64,000 bases of DNA. Origin: Cytobacillus praedii (GTDB taxonomy: Bacteria; Bacillota; Bacilli; Bacillales; Cytobacillaceae). Made by a program: the position numbers and the translations under genes. Below, one piece after another: positions 1-8,377 of the stretch; positions within the stretch are counted from its first letter, which is position 1, and each line of letters begins with the position of its first letter. The notes under the pieces are model-generated. The model saw nothing but the letters and a program-made list of their open reading frames with translations, was not told the DNA's origin and did not search any database. Where the stretch lies: assembly GCF_001439605.1 (NCBI RefSeq), contig NZ_LMBX01000019.1, positions 1 through 64,000 of the forward strand, in the 5' to 3' direction.

Positions 1-60
1 ATGGACAGAGAATATTCAAAGGTAAAGCTGAAAACAATTGCTTTTGATTTTACACAATAA
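1..60 (+). CDS. possible 3' end of an upstream gene (partial)
   Basis: An open frame runs from the first base to a TAA at 58-60. It could be the tail of a gene that begins before the window, or chance. Nineteen codons are too few to identify a family. The ATG at base 1 has no visible upstream context, so it should not be read as a start. Confidence 0.2.
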   Translation: MDREYSKVKLKTIAFDFTQ

Positions 61-73
61 TCCGGACTTGACT

Positions 74-285
74 CGATGAACGAGCAAAAACTGTCCTCAA
101 TAGGGGGGATAGACTCCCGAAATCACGATGAACCAGTAAAAAACATCCTCAATAGCAGCTATAGGCTCCCGAAACCACGATGAACGAGTAAAAACCGTCC
201 TCAATAGCTGCTGTTGGCGCCCGAAACCATGAGGAACTAGCAAAAACCATCCTCAATAGCTGTTATCGATACTCAAAATCATGTT
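74..285. repeat. 52-bp tandem repeat, four degenerate copies
   Basis: A unit beginning CGATGAACGAG and containing TCCTCAATAG recurs with exact 52-base spacing. Anchors lie at 74, 126 and 178, with a more diverged copy at about 230. No reading frame covers it. The copies differ by scattered substitutions and not by indels, so the period has been kept while the sequence drifted. No function is evident. Confidence 0.8.
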
Positions 286-318
286 AAAAACAGAGGAAAC
301 TGTGCCCAATTTTCTTTA

Positions 319-348
319 TTGAAACTGGAAACTATCGATAAGTATAAT
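319..348 (+). promoter_or_regulatory. candidate sigma-A promoter upstream of czrA leader
   Basis: TTGAAA at 319-324 and TATAAT at 343-348 are separated by 18 bases. The promoter points toward czrA. A complete terminator hairpin lies between it and the gene, so it may drive a short RNA or an attenuated leader. Another TATAAT at 431-436 sits nearer the gene but has no good -35 element. Confidence 0.45.
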
Positions 349-375
349 GCATCCTTATTTTGTTGGTGAATAGCA

Positions 376-415
376 TAAAAAAATCATGGGTTTTGCTTAA
401 GCCCATGATTTTTTC
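376..415 (+). terminator. intrinsic terminator ahead of czrA
   Basis: The arms AAAAAATCATGGG and CCCATGATTTTTT form a long stem followed by a T run. It lies about 45 bases upstream of the czrA start and downstream of the promoter candidate at 319-348. It could end a short transcript of roughly 60 nucleotides or attenuate czrA. Confidence 0.7.
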
Positions 416-458
416 CAGTTCAAGTATTGTTATAATAAGGATAGGGGAGATGATCACT

Positions 459-776
459 TTGGAAAAAGATCAGCATTTTAACTTAACAGAACTGGATGAA
501 GAAACGCTCTTTATCGTTTCACAAACTTTTAAGGCGTTGTCAGATCCAACAAGGATTCGTATTTTGCATTTATTATTTGATGGCGAGCATTCTGTAAATG
601 ATATTGCCGAAAAGCTGTCTTTGCTGCAGTCAACGGTTTCCCACCAGCTTCGTTTTCTAAAAAACTTGCGTTTGGTGAAATTTAGAAGGGAAGGAACTTC
701 CTTATTCTATTCATGCGATGACGAGCATGTAATGGATATTTTAAGACAAACGATTGAGCATGCGAATCACCATTAA
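459..776 (+). CDS. czrA: ArsR/SmtB-family zinc/cobalt sensor repressor, CzrA-like
   Basis: A 105-residue winged-helix repressor of the size of Bacillus CzrA. The core [16 protein letters not shown] and the recognition helix [12 protein letters not shown] are typical of ArsR. The C-terminal helix carries Asp88, His90, His101 and His104, with the same spacing as the CzrA alpha-5 metal site, so Zn(II) or Co(II) sensing is likely. I chose the TTG at 459 because GGGGAG at 443-448 is correctly spaced for it and too close to the in-frame ATG at 450. The gene converges on czcD and the two 3' ends overlap by four bases. A matching inverted repeat lies in front of czcD, its probable target. Confidence 0.9.
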   Translation: MEKDQHFNLTELDEETLFIVSQTFKALSDPTRIRILHLLFDGEHSVNDIAEKLSLLQSTVSHQLRFLKNLRLVKFRREGTSLFYSCDDEHVMDILRQTIEHANHH

Positions 777-1696
777 TTGCAGCTACCATGATGATTCGGG
801 CAGCCATGCTCTGTTTTTTCAATTTGAATCGTACTATGCTCAATCTCAAAATCATCGTGAAGGATTGTTTGTGCTCGGTGTAGGATGGTATCATGAACAC
901 CTTCTCCCTCGATTACCATATGGCAGCTTAGCATAGGCATCCCTGATGTAATCGACCAAATGTGCATGTCATGCACTTCTTTCACTCCTTGGATTTTTAA
1001 TAATGATGATTTTACTTTGTCCATCTCAAGATTTGCTGGTGTACCTTCCATTAAGATGTGGAAAGACTCTTTCATTACTCTCCAACCACTTATTAGAATA
1101 AGTATTGCAACAATCACACTTGCGATAGGATCGGCGATTCCCCAACCAAAGAAAATCATAAGTAAAGCGGCAATGATCGCTCCAACTGAGCCAAGCATAT
1201 CGCCAATTACATGAAGGAAAGCACTGCGAACATTTAGATTTTCCTCTTTATCTCCTCGCATTAATATCCACGCTGCAACGATATTAATAAGTAACCCAAT
1301 GGTTGAAATAATCAGCATTCCTCCACTTAGTACTTCAGGCGGATTCCAAAAACGCTGAAATGCTTCATAGAAAATATAAACGGAGATAACAATCAGTGTC
1401 AGCCCGTTGAGAGCAGCTGCAATAATTTCAAACCGTTTGTACCCATATGTTTTTGATGAGGAAGCTTTTCTTTCCCCTAGCTTAATTGCGAACAAACTCA
1501 AGCCTAATGCTGCAGCATCGCTCAGCATATGACCAGCATCTGATAGGAGTGCAAGGCTGTTTGTTAATAGACCTCCAACAACTTCGACAATCATAAAAGA
1601 TGCAATGAGCAGAAAGGATAAAAATAAAGCTTTTTTATTGCCGGTATGTCCGTGTGAGTGATTATGACCATGTGAATGTCCGTGGTGATGTCCCAT
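773..1696 (-). CDS. czcD: cation diffusion facilitator, CzcD-type Zn/Co/Cd efflux antiporter
   Basis: A 307-residue CDF transporter that exports divalent metal ions from the cytoplasm in exchange for protons. It starts with a His/Gly-rich segment ([17 protein letters not shown]), followed by six membrane helices and a cytoplasmic domain. The helix-2 motif [12 protein letters not shown] and the helix-5 motif HVIGDMLGS supply the His/Asp residues of the transport site. The ATG at 1696 follows AGGAGG. The CzrA-type operator just upstream and the convergent czrA gene support regulation by metal-dependent derepression. Confidence 0.92.
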   Translation of the reverse strand: MGHHHGHSHGHNHSHGHTGNKKALFLSFLLIASFMIVEVVGGLLTNSLALLSDAGHMLSDAAALGLSLFAIKLGERKASSSKTYGYKRFEIIAAALNGLTLIVISVYIFYEAFQRFWNPPEVLSGGMLIISTIGLLINIVAAWILMRGDKEENLNVRSAFLHVIGDMLGSVGAIIAALLMIFFGWGIADPIASVIVAILILISGWRVMKESFHILMEGTPANLEMDKVKSSLLKIQGVKEVHDMHIWSITSGMPMLSCHMVIEGEGVHDTILHRAQTILHDDFEIEHSTIQIEKTEHGCPNHHGSCN

Positions 1697-1717
1697 AAAG
1701 GATACCTCCTAATTTAT

Positions 1718-1739
1718 TATATGAATATATGCTCATATA
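1718..1739 (-). promoter_or_regulatory. probable CzrA operator upstream of czcD
   Basis: The inverted arms TATATGA (1718-1724) and TCATATA (1733-1739) flank ATATATGC. This resembles the 12-2-12 operators of ArsR/SmtB metal sensors. It lies about 25 bases upstream of the czcD start, where repressor binding would block transcription. Confidence 0.65.
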
Positions 1740-1840
1740 TATTATGATATAAAATGGAAAATAGTTCAACAATTAATTAAATTTAAATGAAAATTAAGTT
1801 CTTAGTTTTAACGATTGCATAAAAAAATATAAATAAAGAA

Positions 1841-1871
1841 AAAAGGAAGACACCTGAATTTGTGTCTTCCT
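1841..1871 (-). terminator. terminator of the YiaA-like gene
   Basis: The stem GGAAGACAC / GTGTCTTCC at 1845-1870 is followed on the minus strand by a T-rich run. It lies just beyond the stop of the gene at 1879-2139. Confidence 0.75.
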
Positions 1872-1878
1872 TGCATAA

Positions 1879-2139
1879 TTAATCAATCTTATTAAGGTTT
1901 TGTTTTCTTTCTTGCTCTGCGATGATTTCGTTGTCCTCAGCGTTATCTCTTGTAACCTTCTGAGTAAGGATGGCTCCAACTGCAACAAGAATCATAACAG
2001 CAATGTAATAGCCTTTTTCGTTTAGCTGAAGATTATCGGCGTTGTATAAACCGATGGAAAAAAGAAACACGCCTGCAAAGAAAGTAAAGTAGGCTAAGAC
2101 GGTGAATGCAGTTGTATTTCTCCTTCGATATCGTTGCAT
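1879..2139 (-). CDS. YiaA/YiaB-like two-helix membrane protein
   Basis: An 86-residue protein with a basic N terminus (MQRYRRRN), two hydrophobic helices at about residues 11-30 and 44-60, and a charged, soluble tail. The pattern AYFTFFAGVFLFSIGLYN followed by a Gly-Tyr-Tyr turn matches the YiaAB two-helix domain. The function of that family is unknown. The ATG at 2139 is preceded by AGGAGG. The gene looks monocistronic, with its own terminator, and the neighbouring metal genes do not suggest a role. Confidence 0.7.
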   Translation of the reverse strand: MQRYRRRNTTAFTVLAYFTFFAGVFLFSIGLYNADNLQLNEKGYYIAVMILVAVGAILTQKVTRDNAEDNEIIAEQERKQNLNKID

Positions 2140-2292
2140 ACGAATGACCTCCTAATGATTCTGGTAATCTATTTGTTCAATAAAGCCTAGTTTGTTAGAA
2201 AGATAAAGTTCGTGTTAATGAAAGAAACTGTAATGATTATACCATATTTTTACTTGTTTGGAAGTGGGTATTCAGTCATGAAAAATTAAATA

Positions 2293-2312
2293 CAGCCTTC
2301 ATATGAAGGCTG
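2293..2312 (-). terminator. terminator of the LtaS-like gene
   Basis: The palindrome CAGCCTTCATATGAAGGCTG is followed on the minus strand by an AT-rich stretch with a T run. It sits just past the stop codon of the synthase at 2324-4174. Confidence 0.7.
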
Positions 2313-2323
2313 CATTTGGTATG

Positions 2324-4174
2324 TTATTGCTTCTCTTGTTCTTTTCGAATATAGTCAGAGTACTGCATAATTTGCAATGTATTATCAATATTTTTCTGCA
2401 TATTCTTTGTGTTTTTTGTTTTCTTCATTGTTTCCCGATTATACAATAGCGCAGGCAGTTTAGCGCTTGGTGCTGTGTATAATGTATTATCACTGATAAA
2501 TGAGCCGCCTGGCATGTAATAGCGCATACCGAGCAGATTTTTTTTGTATTGAAAAAGATTATGTCCAATCATTTGCGAATCATGCTCTATTCCCAGCAGG
2601 TTTAATAATGTAGGCATAAGATCAATTTGGCCGCCCAACTGGGAGTGTGTTTCCCCGTTAAAGATTCCGGGGGCGTTAAATATAACAGGGACAACAAAAC
2701 GGTCATGTAAATTGTAATCATGCCCAAGCATTTCTTTTAACAGCTGTTCATCCTTTTCTGTCACTGGTGCCCCATGTAAGCCTGAGTGATCTCCGTAAAT
2801 GAGGATGAGTGATTGATCATATATGCCTAGTTCCTTCAATGATTGAATAAACTTCCCAATCTGTTCATCCGTATATCGAACCGATTGGAGGTAATTCCCA
2901 ACATACGTATCCTTATAGGAATCTGGCAGGTTAAGATATTCGTACTCATCTGGCATTTCAAAAGGGGTGTGGCTTGTTAATGTAATAATATTTGAGTACA
3001 TGAGCGGATGATCTTCCATTTGATCAGGAAGCTGTTTTTCTACATAATTAAACAACACTTCGTCTGCTGGTCCAAACCCAATTTCCTTCTCGTTTGGAAT
3101 TTCCTCACTAGTATAAATATAGTCAAATCCAAGAGCAGGATATAACTTATCTCGGCTCCAATATGTAATATCATCAGCATGATAAGTGGCTGTTCCATAT
3201 CCATTTCGTTCCAATGTGTGTACAAGGGAAGGGATATCACTGCCATCAATGACATTTACGGTTGGATCCATGCCCTCTGGGTAAAGGGAAGTGTGCATAA
3301 TCCATTCAGCATCTGACGTATTTCCAGCCCCGATCTGCTGATAAACATGATCAAAATAGGCACTGTCCTTCAAAAGCCTATTTAAGTTCGGTGTAATTTC
3401 TTGCCCGTTAATTGATTTGTTTATAACAAATTCCTGCAAGGATTCCACCTGGATTGTAAATACATGACGATTCTTAGCGAGACCGAATGTATCATGTTCT
3501 GAAGGTGGAACAAAAGCATTCCCCTTTAAATTCTCTAATTCTTTATCGGATAGATGGTCGTTCTTTGCAAGAGCAGTGCCAATTCCGCGTTCATAAAATT
3601 GTACAAATTGGGATTGAATATACCCATGCTTCTTGGCAAAGTAAGATACATCCACTAATGGATAGAAAAACGCAATTACTGTTGTAATTAGTCCGGCGCA
3701 GCTAAAGGCAATAGTCCATTTTTTAATTGAGGCAAAGGAAATTAACTCAGACTTTTTAGTAATAAACCAAATAAGCGGCAGGATTAGCACAACATCTAAG
3801 AAAAATAGAAAGTCAAATGGGCTGCCTAGAAGGGCAACTGTCCCACCTACCGAATTTGATTGGTATATTTGTTTAACATCATAATAGGAAGGAATTGTTG
3901 AGAAATACCTTGTGTAATACATAATAACGATAAAAAGCGCAGACAAACAGAGATTAAAAAGCCAGATAGAAAGCCATCTTCGCTTTTTGAAAATAAGAAG
4001 AAGACCAGTTAGCATGAGTGCCCACATGGGAAACTCAATGAGAACAATATGGAAAATAGACTTGTTATCAAAAATAATCATTTGAAATGCTGTAATTTTG
4101 ATTAATAATACAAACATAATGAGTATAAAAGGGCAGGAAATATGGTTTTTTAGATTCATATTCCACTTTTGCAT
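2324..4174 (-). CDS. LTA synthase family phosphoglycerol transferase
   Basis: A 616-residue protein of the LtaS/sulfatase superfamily. These enzymes move glycerol-phosphate from phosphatidylglycerol onto lipoteichoic acid or its primer on the outer face of the membrane. Five membrane helices occupy roughly residues 12-175, and the extracellular catalytic domain follows. Visible active-site features are Glu244 (QVESLQ), the Thr286 nucleophile in GAGNTSDAEW, and the late metal motif IYGDHSG. The length and membrane topology are those of LtaS paralogues such as YfnI, YqgS and YvgJ, and I cannot say which one this matches. A second family member begins at 63753. Confidence 0.88.
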   Translation of the reverse strand: MQKWNMNLKNHISCPFILIMFVLLIKITAFQMIIFDNKSIFHIVLIEFPMWALMLTGLLLIFKKRRWLSIWLFNLCLSALFIVIMYYTRYFSTIPSYYDVKQIYQSNSVGGTVALLGSPFDFLFFLDVVLILPLIWFITKKSELISFASIKKWTIAFSCAGLITTVIAFFYPLVDVSYFAKKHGYIQSQFVQFYERGIGTALAKNDHLSDKELENLKGNAFVPPSEHDTFGLAKNRHVFTIQVESLQEFVINKSINGQEITPNLNRLLKDSAYFDHVYQQIGAGNTSDAEWIMHTSLYPEGMDPTVNVIDGSDIPSLVHTLERNGYGTATYHADDITYWSRDKLYPALGFDYIYTSEEIPNEKEIGFGPADEVLFNYVEKQLPDQMEDHPLMYSNIITLTSHTPFEMPDEYEYLNLPDSYKDTYVGNYLQSVRYTDEQIGKFIQSLKELGIYDQSLILIYGDHSGLHGAPVTEKDEQLLKEMLGHDYNLHDRFVVPVIFNAPGIFNGETHSQLGGQIDLMPTLLNLLGIEHDSQMIGHNLFQYKKNLLGMRYYMPGGSFISDNTLYTAPSAKLPALLYNRETMKKTKNTKNMQKNIDNTLQIMQYSDYIRKEQEKQ

Positions 4175-4393
4175 ACAAAAGCACCTCTAACCAAAGAATT
4201 CAATTTTCTTACCTTGCAAACAAAAGTATACCTGTAAGTATGTCTATTTGCTATGCAATTTATAAATGTCTGAGAAATAATGGGTTACATCCATTATGAC
4301 GAAAATGTGCAGCAAAAAGATTCAAAATAAGGAAACTTTTTTTCTGACATTTCGTAAATAAGAGTAACTATAGCGGGATCGGAGTGATAAACA

Positions 4394-5305
4394 TTGGAGA
4401 AAAGATTACTTGAGGAGAATATAGAGGTACTGCGTAGGGCTGCTGGAAATTGGATGGATCGCCGCCTGGTGCTTATGACAGCTGCTCAATTCGCTGCAAA
4501 GGGGAAGAAAATCGATGGTCAAGCCTTTATTAAAGTCTCTGATCTTGTTAAAAGCAGTGCATCCATGTTCTCACCGCTAAGAGGAATACATTTTCCAATG
4601 ACTGGTCTGATTATGGCGAAGGATAGCCATCCAGAAGTGGAAATTAGCCGTTTACATCAAAATTATCAAATATTGCGTAAGGCAAATATGCGCTCATCTG
4701 CGTTCACATATATTGCAGCATTTTTATTAGATGATGATATGGATGCGAGACGGATTAGTGCTATATATGAAGAAATGAAAAAGCATCACCGTTTCCTTAC
4801 TTCTTATGATGATTACCCAGCTGCTGTGATAATAGCTAAACGGGATGGAAGGGTAAATGAACTAATAGAGATTTCCGAGCGTTATTACCGCGGGCTGAAC
4901 GATAAGGGATTATGGAAGGGGAACAATCTGCAATTCTTGGCTAATATGCTTGTAATGTGCGGGGATTTTCAGCACGAATTAGTGAGGGACGTAATCTATG
5001 CGAAAGAAGAGCTTATCCGGCGCGGTTTAAAGGTGAAGGACATTCATTATCCTGCACTTGGCGTCATTGCACTTACAGGAAGAGTAAAGGAAGCTGCCAG
5101 CATTGCTGTTAAGCTATCAGAAATGAAAGAATTTAAATGGTATAAAGAGATGGCTATTACTGTAGCAGCAACCTTTGTCTCGCAGGATTATATTGACGCA
5201 TCCGCGGAACTGACAACAGCCATTCATGCGATGATTCAGGCACAGCAGGCATCGGCTGCAGCAGCCACTGCAGCTGCTGCGGCTGCTGCCTCTTCAGGAA
5301 GTTAG
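4394..5305 (+). CDS. DUF4003 family protein
   Basis: A 303-residue, mostly helical, soluble protein that I recognise as DUF4003, a Bacillales family of unknown function. Conserved-looking segments include RRLVLMTAAQFAAKGK near the N terminus and SSAFTYIAAFLL in the middle. There are no membrane segments or catalytic motifs. The last 20 or so residues are nearly pure Ala with a Ser/Gly end, a low-complexity tail from GCA/GCT/GCC codons. The TTG start at 4394 is supported by GGAGTG seven bases upstream. The gene stands alone, with a terminator directly after it. Confidence 0.8.
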   Translation: MEKRLLEENIEVLRRAAGNWMDRRLVLMTAAQFAAKGKKIDGQAFIKVSDLVKSSASMFSPLRGIHFPMTGLIMAKDSHPEVEISRLHQNYQILRKANMRSSAFTYIAAFLLDDDMDARRISAIYEEMKKHHRFLTSYDDYPAAVIIAKRDGRVNELIEISERYYRGLNDKGLWKGNNLQFLANMLVMCGDFQHELVRDVIYAKEELIRRGLKVKDIHYPALGVIALTGRVKEAASIAVKLSEMKEFKWYKEMAITVAATFVSQDYIDASAELTTAIHAMIQAQQASAAAATAAAAAAASSGS

Positions 5306-5334
5306 GGCATATCCATAATGGGTGTGCTCTTTTT
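5304..5334 (+). terminator. terminator after the DUF4003 gene
   Basis: AGGGCATATCC pairs with GGGTGTGCTCT across ATAAT, including G-T wobbles, and is followed by TTTTT. It begins at the stop codon of the gene. Confidence 0.6.
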
Positions 5335-5361
5335 CAAAGAAAAAAGTATAAATGTTGATTC

Positions 5362-5456
5362 AAAGAGACGTCAAGCACAATCGAACGATCATCGTACGAA
5401 CTCCAGGTCTTTTTCAGATTGTACAGTGATGATTAAGGAACTCGTGCTTTTCTTAA
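5362..5456. repeat. decayed partial copy of a dispersed element
   Basis: The segments GTCAAGCAC near 5369 and GATGATTAAGGAACTCGTGC followed by TTTTCTT at about 5429-5455 match the right half of the dispersed element at 42145-42304 (GTCAAGCAC ... GATGATCAAGGCACTTCTGC) and 38399-38615. The left half is missing. Beyond it, 5457-5630 holds the upstream region of the next operon, including a TATAAT at 5602-5607. Confidence 0.55.
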
Positions 5457-5630
5457 ATTGACCGAAAATGTAGTTAATTTTGTCTATGAAAGGAATGTGA
5501 ATAAAACCATAAAATACCTGTGCTATTTGTCTGAAATTCCTTATTATCTCTTGCATGGTTACGTATTTCTGTGTCAATATCTATATATTGATGAATGTCG
5601 TTATAATAGATATTCGAGGAGATGAATAAG

Positions 5631-6803
5631 TTGAATAAAGCAGTTATTTTAGGTTGTAATTATTATATAGGTTTGAGTACCATCCGATGTCTGGGTGTAA
5701 ATGGAATACATACAGTTGCAGTTGATTATGCTGGAGCTGATACATATGGTGCAGAATCGAAATATTGTTCGGAGCGTCTAATTGCTCCCCATTATAAAAA
5801 AGAAACAAAAGCTTTTGTGGAATTTTTAATCGAATATGCGAGCAAGCAAAATGAAAAGCCAGTTCTTATCCCTTGTCATGATTCATATGTAGAAGTAATT
5901 GATGAGTATTTAGATGAACTAAGGGAAAACTATCTGATTCCTCAAACCAAGAAAGGTTTGTATTCACAAGTCATGAATAAGGAAGCTCTTCATGCACTGG
6001 CAGTGGAAAAGGGAATGCTTGTGCCTGAAACGGTTCGAGTCAATGAGGAGAACTTTTTTGAAAAAATCGACTCGATCATTAAATATCCGTGCATTGTAAA
6101 GCCGACCGATTCTCCTACTTTTGTAGCTACTTTTAGAAGAAAGATTTTTAAGGTTCACAATAAAGAAGAGTTAGAAGAGGCTCTGGCGAAAGCAGAAAAA
6201 GCTGGCTTAGAGGTAATTGTACAGCGGATTATCCCTGGGTTTGATGATCATATGTATACATTTGATGCGTATCTAAATCAGGATGCAAAGGTTACGCACT
6301 GGGTAACATGCCAAAAGCATCGTCAATATCCAATTAATTTTGGTGCTTCAGTATATACAGAGCAAAAATATGTTCCTGAACTTTATGAAATTGGAGCAAA
6401 ATTTTTAGAAGAAATCGGTTATAAAGGGTTTGCCGAAATTGAGTTTAAGAAGGATGCGGAAACAGGGAAGTATTATTTAATCGAAATTAATGCAAGAATT
6501 ACAAACCTAAACAACCTGTTGTATAAGGTCGGCATCAATTTCCCTTATATTACTTACCGCGAATTGACTGGTTCTCCACTTCCGCCAAAAGCGGTGAAAG
6601 AAGATAAAAATCGCGTATTTTGGTACGCTTATGAGGATATGTTAGCGATAAAGGGTTATATTCGAACGGGTCAACTGACAAGAGGCGAAGTGTTTAAATC
6701 ACTATTCAAGAAAAAAGCCTATGCCATCTGGGATTGGCAAGATCCGAAGCCAGGGATGATCTACTTCAAGAAAACGGCTGGAAAGATGCTCAAAAGAAAA
6801 TAA
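5631..6803 (+). CDS. ATP-grasp carboxylate-amine ligase, possibly D-aspartate-ligase-like
   Basis: A 390-residue ATP-grasp enzyme. This fold activates a carboxylate with ATP and joins it to an amine. The N-terminal preATP region begins KAVILGCNYYIG. The nucleotide-binding lysine segment is YPCIVKPTDSP, and the metal-binding motif is YYLIEINARITN, with the Glu and Asn expected for Mg-ATP. The overall layout resembles the family that includes the Enterococcus D-aspartate ligase Aslfm; that is inference. I chose the TTG at 5631 because GAGGAG at 5616-5621 is nine bases upstream, whereas the ATG at 5622 directly abuts it. The gene heads an operon with a MurE-like ligase and an Asp/Glu racemase, which suggests peptide-bond synthesis with an acidic D-amino acid. 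Confidence 0.8.
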   Translation: MNKAVILGCNYYIGLSTIRCLGVNGIHTVAVDYAGADTYGAESKYCSERLIAPHYKKETKAFVEFLIEYASKQNEKPVLIPCHDSYVEVIDEYLDELRENYLIPQTKKGLYSQVMNKEALHALAVEKGMLVPETVRVNEENFFEKIDSIIKYPCIVKPTDSPTFVATFRRKIFKVHNKEELEEALAKAEKAGLEVIVQRIIPGFDDHMYTFDAYLNQDAKVTHWVTCQKHRQYPINFGASVYTEQKYVPELYEIGAKFLEEIGYKGFAEIEFKKDAETGKYYLIEINARITNLNNLLYKVGINFPYITYRELTGSPLPPKAVKEDKNRVFWYAYEDMLAIKGYIRTGQLTRGEVFKSLFKKKAYAIWDWQDPKPGMIYFKKTAGKMLKRK

Positions 6804-6833
6804 TCGATAGATGCAGAAAAGAGGTAGTAAACG

Positions 6834-8339
6834 ATGCAGTTAGAGGAACTTCTACGTTCGATAAAGGTTGAGCGTGTTTATAATGACAAAGATATGAGGA
6901 TTAACGGTGTTTCTTACCATTCACAAAAGGTTTCTAATGGACATCTTTTTGTTTGCGTTCGCGGATATAAAACGGATGGACACAAATACCTTGCTCAGGC
7001 AGTAGCTAATGGAGCAGTCGCTGCGGTCGTGGAAGAAGTGCAGGAGGCATTTGATATCCCGCAATTTGTTGTGAAGAACAGCAGAATTGCTCTCGCACAA
7101 TTAGGGGATGCCTTCTATGATCATCCTTCGAAAAAAATGAAGATGATTGGTGTTACAGCGACAAATGGGAAAACAACTACATCTTATATGATCAATGCCA
7201 TTCTTGAAAATGAAGGCTTTAAAACAGGATTAATCGGAACGGTTTCAATCAAAATTGATGATATGTCAATCCCTGCGGAGCTAACAACACCAGAATCATT
7301 GGATTTACAAGACTACTTAAATCAAATGGTTGAGAAAAATGTTTCGCATGTTTGTATGGAGGTATCTTCAGCTGCATTAGAGACTCATCGAGTGGAGACA
7401 GTTGATTATGATATTGTGAGTTTAAACAATGTCAGCCGTGAACATATTGATTCACACGGTTCATTTGAACAATATTTCGAAGCGAAATCCAGTCTCATTC
7501 GAAATGCAAGTGAAAGAAGCATTGCTGTTTTAAACCTGGATGACCCTTATTCTGCATCACTTGTTAATCAAACTAAAGCAAAGGTGATTACATTTGGCGT
7601 AAATAGCAAAGAAGGGCATATCCATTGCAAAAATTTAGATTTAACAACGGGAAGAGCAAAGTTTACAGTTGAGATTTTGAAAGCATTTAAAGCGAATGGG
7701 GCAGAATACATCCCTGGAGAATTTGATATCGAGCTGTCAGTTCCTGGTCTTCATTCTGTGTACAATTCAATGGTTGCGATTACGGTAGCGCTGCTTTCTG
7801 GTGTAGCTGTGTCAACGATCCAGTATACATTGAAAAACTTTGCTGGTGTAGAAAGACGATTTGAATTTATTTATGAAGAAGATATTAAAATAATTGATGA
7901 TCATTTTGCAAATACAGGAAATATCAACGTAACACTGCAAACCTTAAAGTATATGGATTACAAAAAGCTTCATATAGTATATGCCATTCGTGGGGAACGC
8001 GGACCAACAGTTAACCAGGAAAATGCGGAAGCGATTGTTGAATGGGCAGCGAAGCTTGGTTTGAATGAAATCATTGCGACGAAGAGCATTTCTCATGTGA
8101 CTGCTAAGGATAAAGTGACAGATGAGGAACAGCGTGTCTTTGAAAAGGTAATGGCTGAAGCTCGTATCCAAGTTGATTTATATGATGAATTGCCAGATGC
8201 CATTGCCCGTGCATTGAATAAGGCTGAAGAAGGGGATTTAGTTCTTCTAGCTGGCTGCCAAGGAATGGATCACGGAGCAGAGATTGCTTTGCAATTGCTT
8301 CGGGAAAAAAATGAACTTCGTATTGAAATACTTGAATAG
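6834..8339 (+). CDS. MurE-like Mur ligase with altered substrate motifs
   Basis: A 501-residue Mur ligase with MurE architecture. It has an N-terminal UDP-substrate-like domain, the P-loop GVTATNGKTTTS at 106-117, the motif TTPESLDLQ at 151-159, MEVSSAAL at 175-182 and YFEAK with the carbamoylatable Lys218. Several diagnostic MurE motifs differ. The DYAHTP region reads DDHFANTGN (355-363), the GGDRD region reads IRGERGPT, the amino-acid-recognising DNPR is replaced by ATKSIS (415-420), and the C-terminal GKGHE by GCQGMDHGAE. It therefore probably ligates something other than diaminopimelate or lysine. It follows the ATP-grasp gene by 30 bases, with its own RBS. Automated pipelines may label it murE, which I think is wrong. 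Confidence 0.85.
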   Translation: MQLEELLRSIKVERVYNDKDMRINGVSYHSQKVSNGHLFVCVRGYKTDGHKYLAQAVANGAVAAVVEEVQEAFDIPQFVVKNSRIALAQLGDAFYDHPSKKMKMIGVTATNGKTTTSYMINAILENEGFKTGLIGTVSIKIDDMSIPAELTTPESLDLQDYLNQMVEKNVSHVCMEVSSAALETHRVETVDYDIVSLNNVSREHIDSHGSFEQYFEAKSSLIRNASERSIAVLNLDDPYSASLVNQTKAKVITFGVNSKEGHIHCKNLDLTTGRAKFTVEILKAFKANGAEYIPGEFDIELSVPGLHSVYNSMVAITVALLSGVAVSTIQYTLKNFAGVERRFEFIYEEDIKIIDDHFANTGNINVTLQTLKYMDYKKLHIVYAIRGERGPTVNQENAEAIVEWAAKLGLNEIIATKSISHVTAKDKVTDEEQRVFEKVMAEARIQVDLYDELPDAIARALNKAEEGDLVLLAGCQGMDHGAEIALQLLREKNELRIEILE

Positions 8340-8377
8340 ATCGTAGTATAAAAATTGTTAATTGAGAAGGTTGAGTT

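Noticed and set aside
682-900. Open frame on the minus strand across the 3' ends of czrA and czcD
   Set aside because: It is out of frame with two well supported genes and has no RBS or family features.
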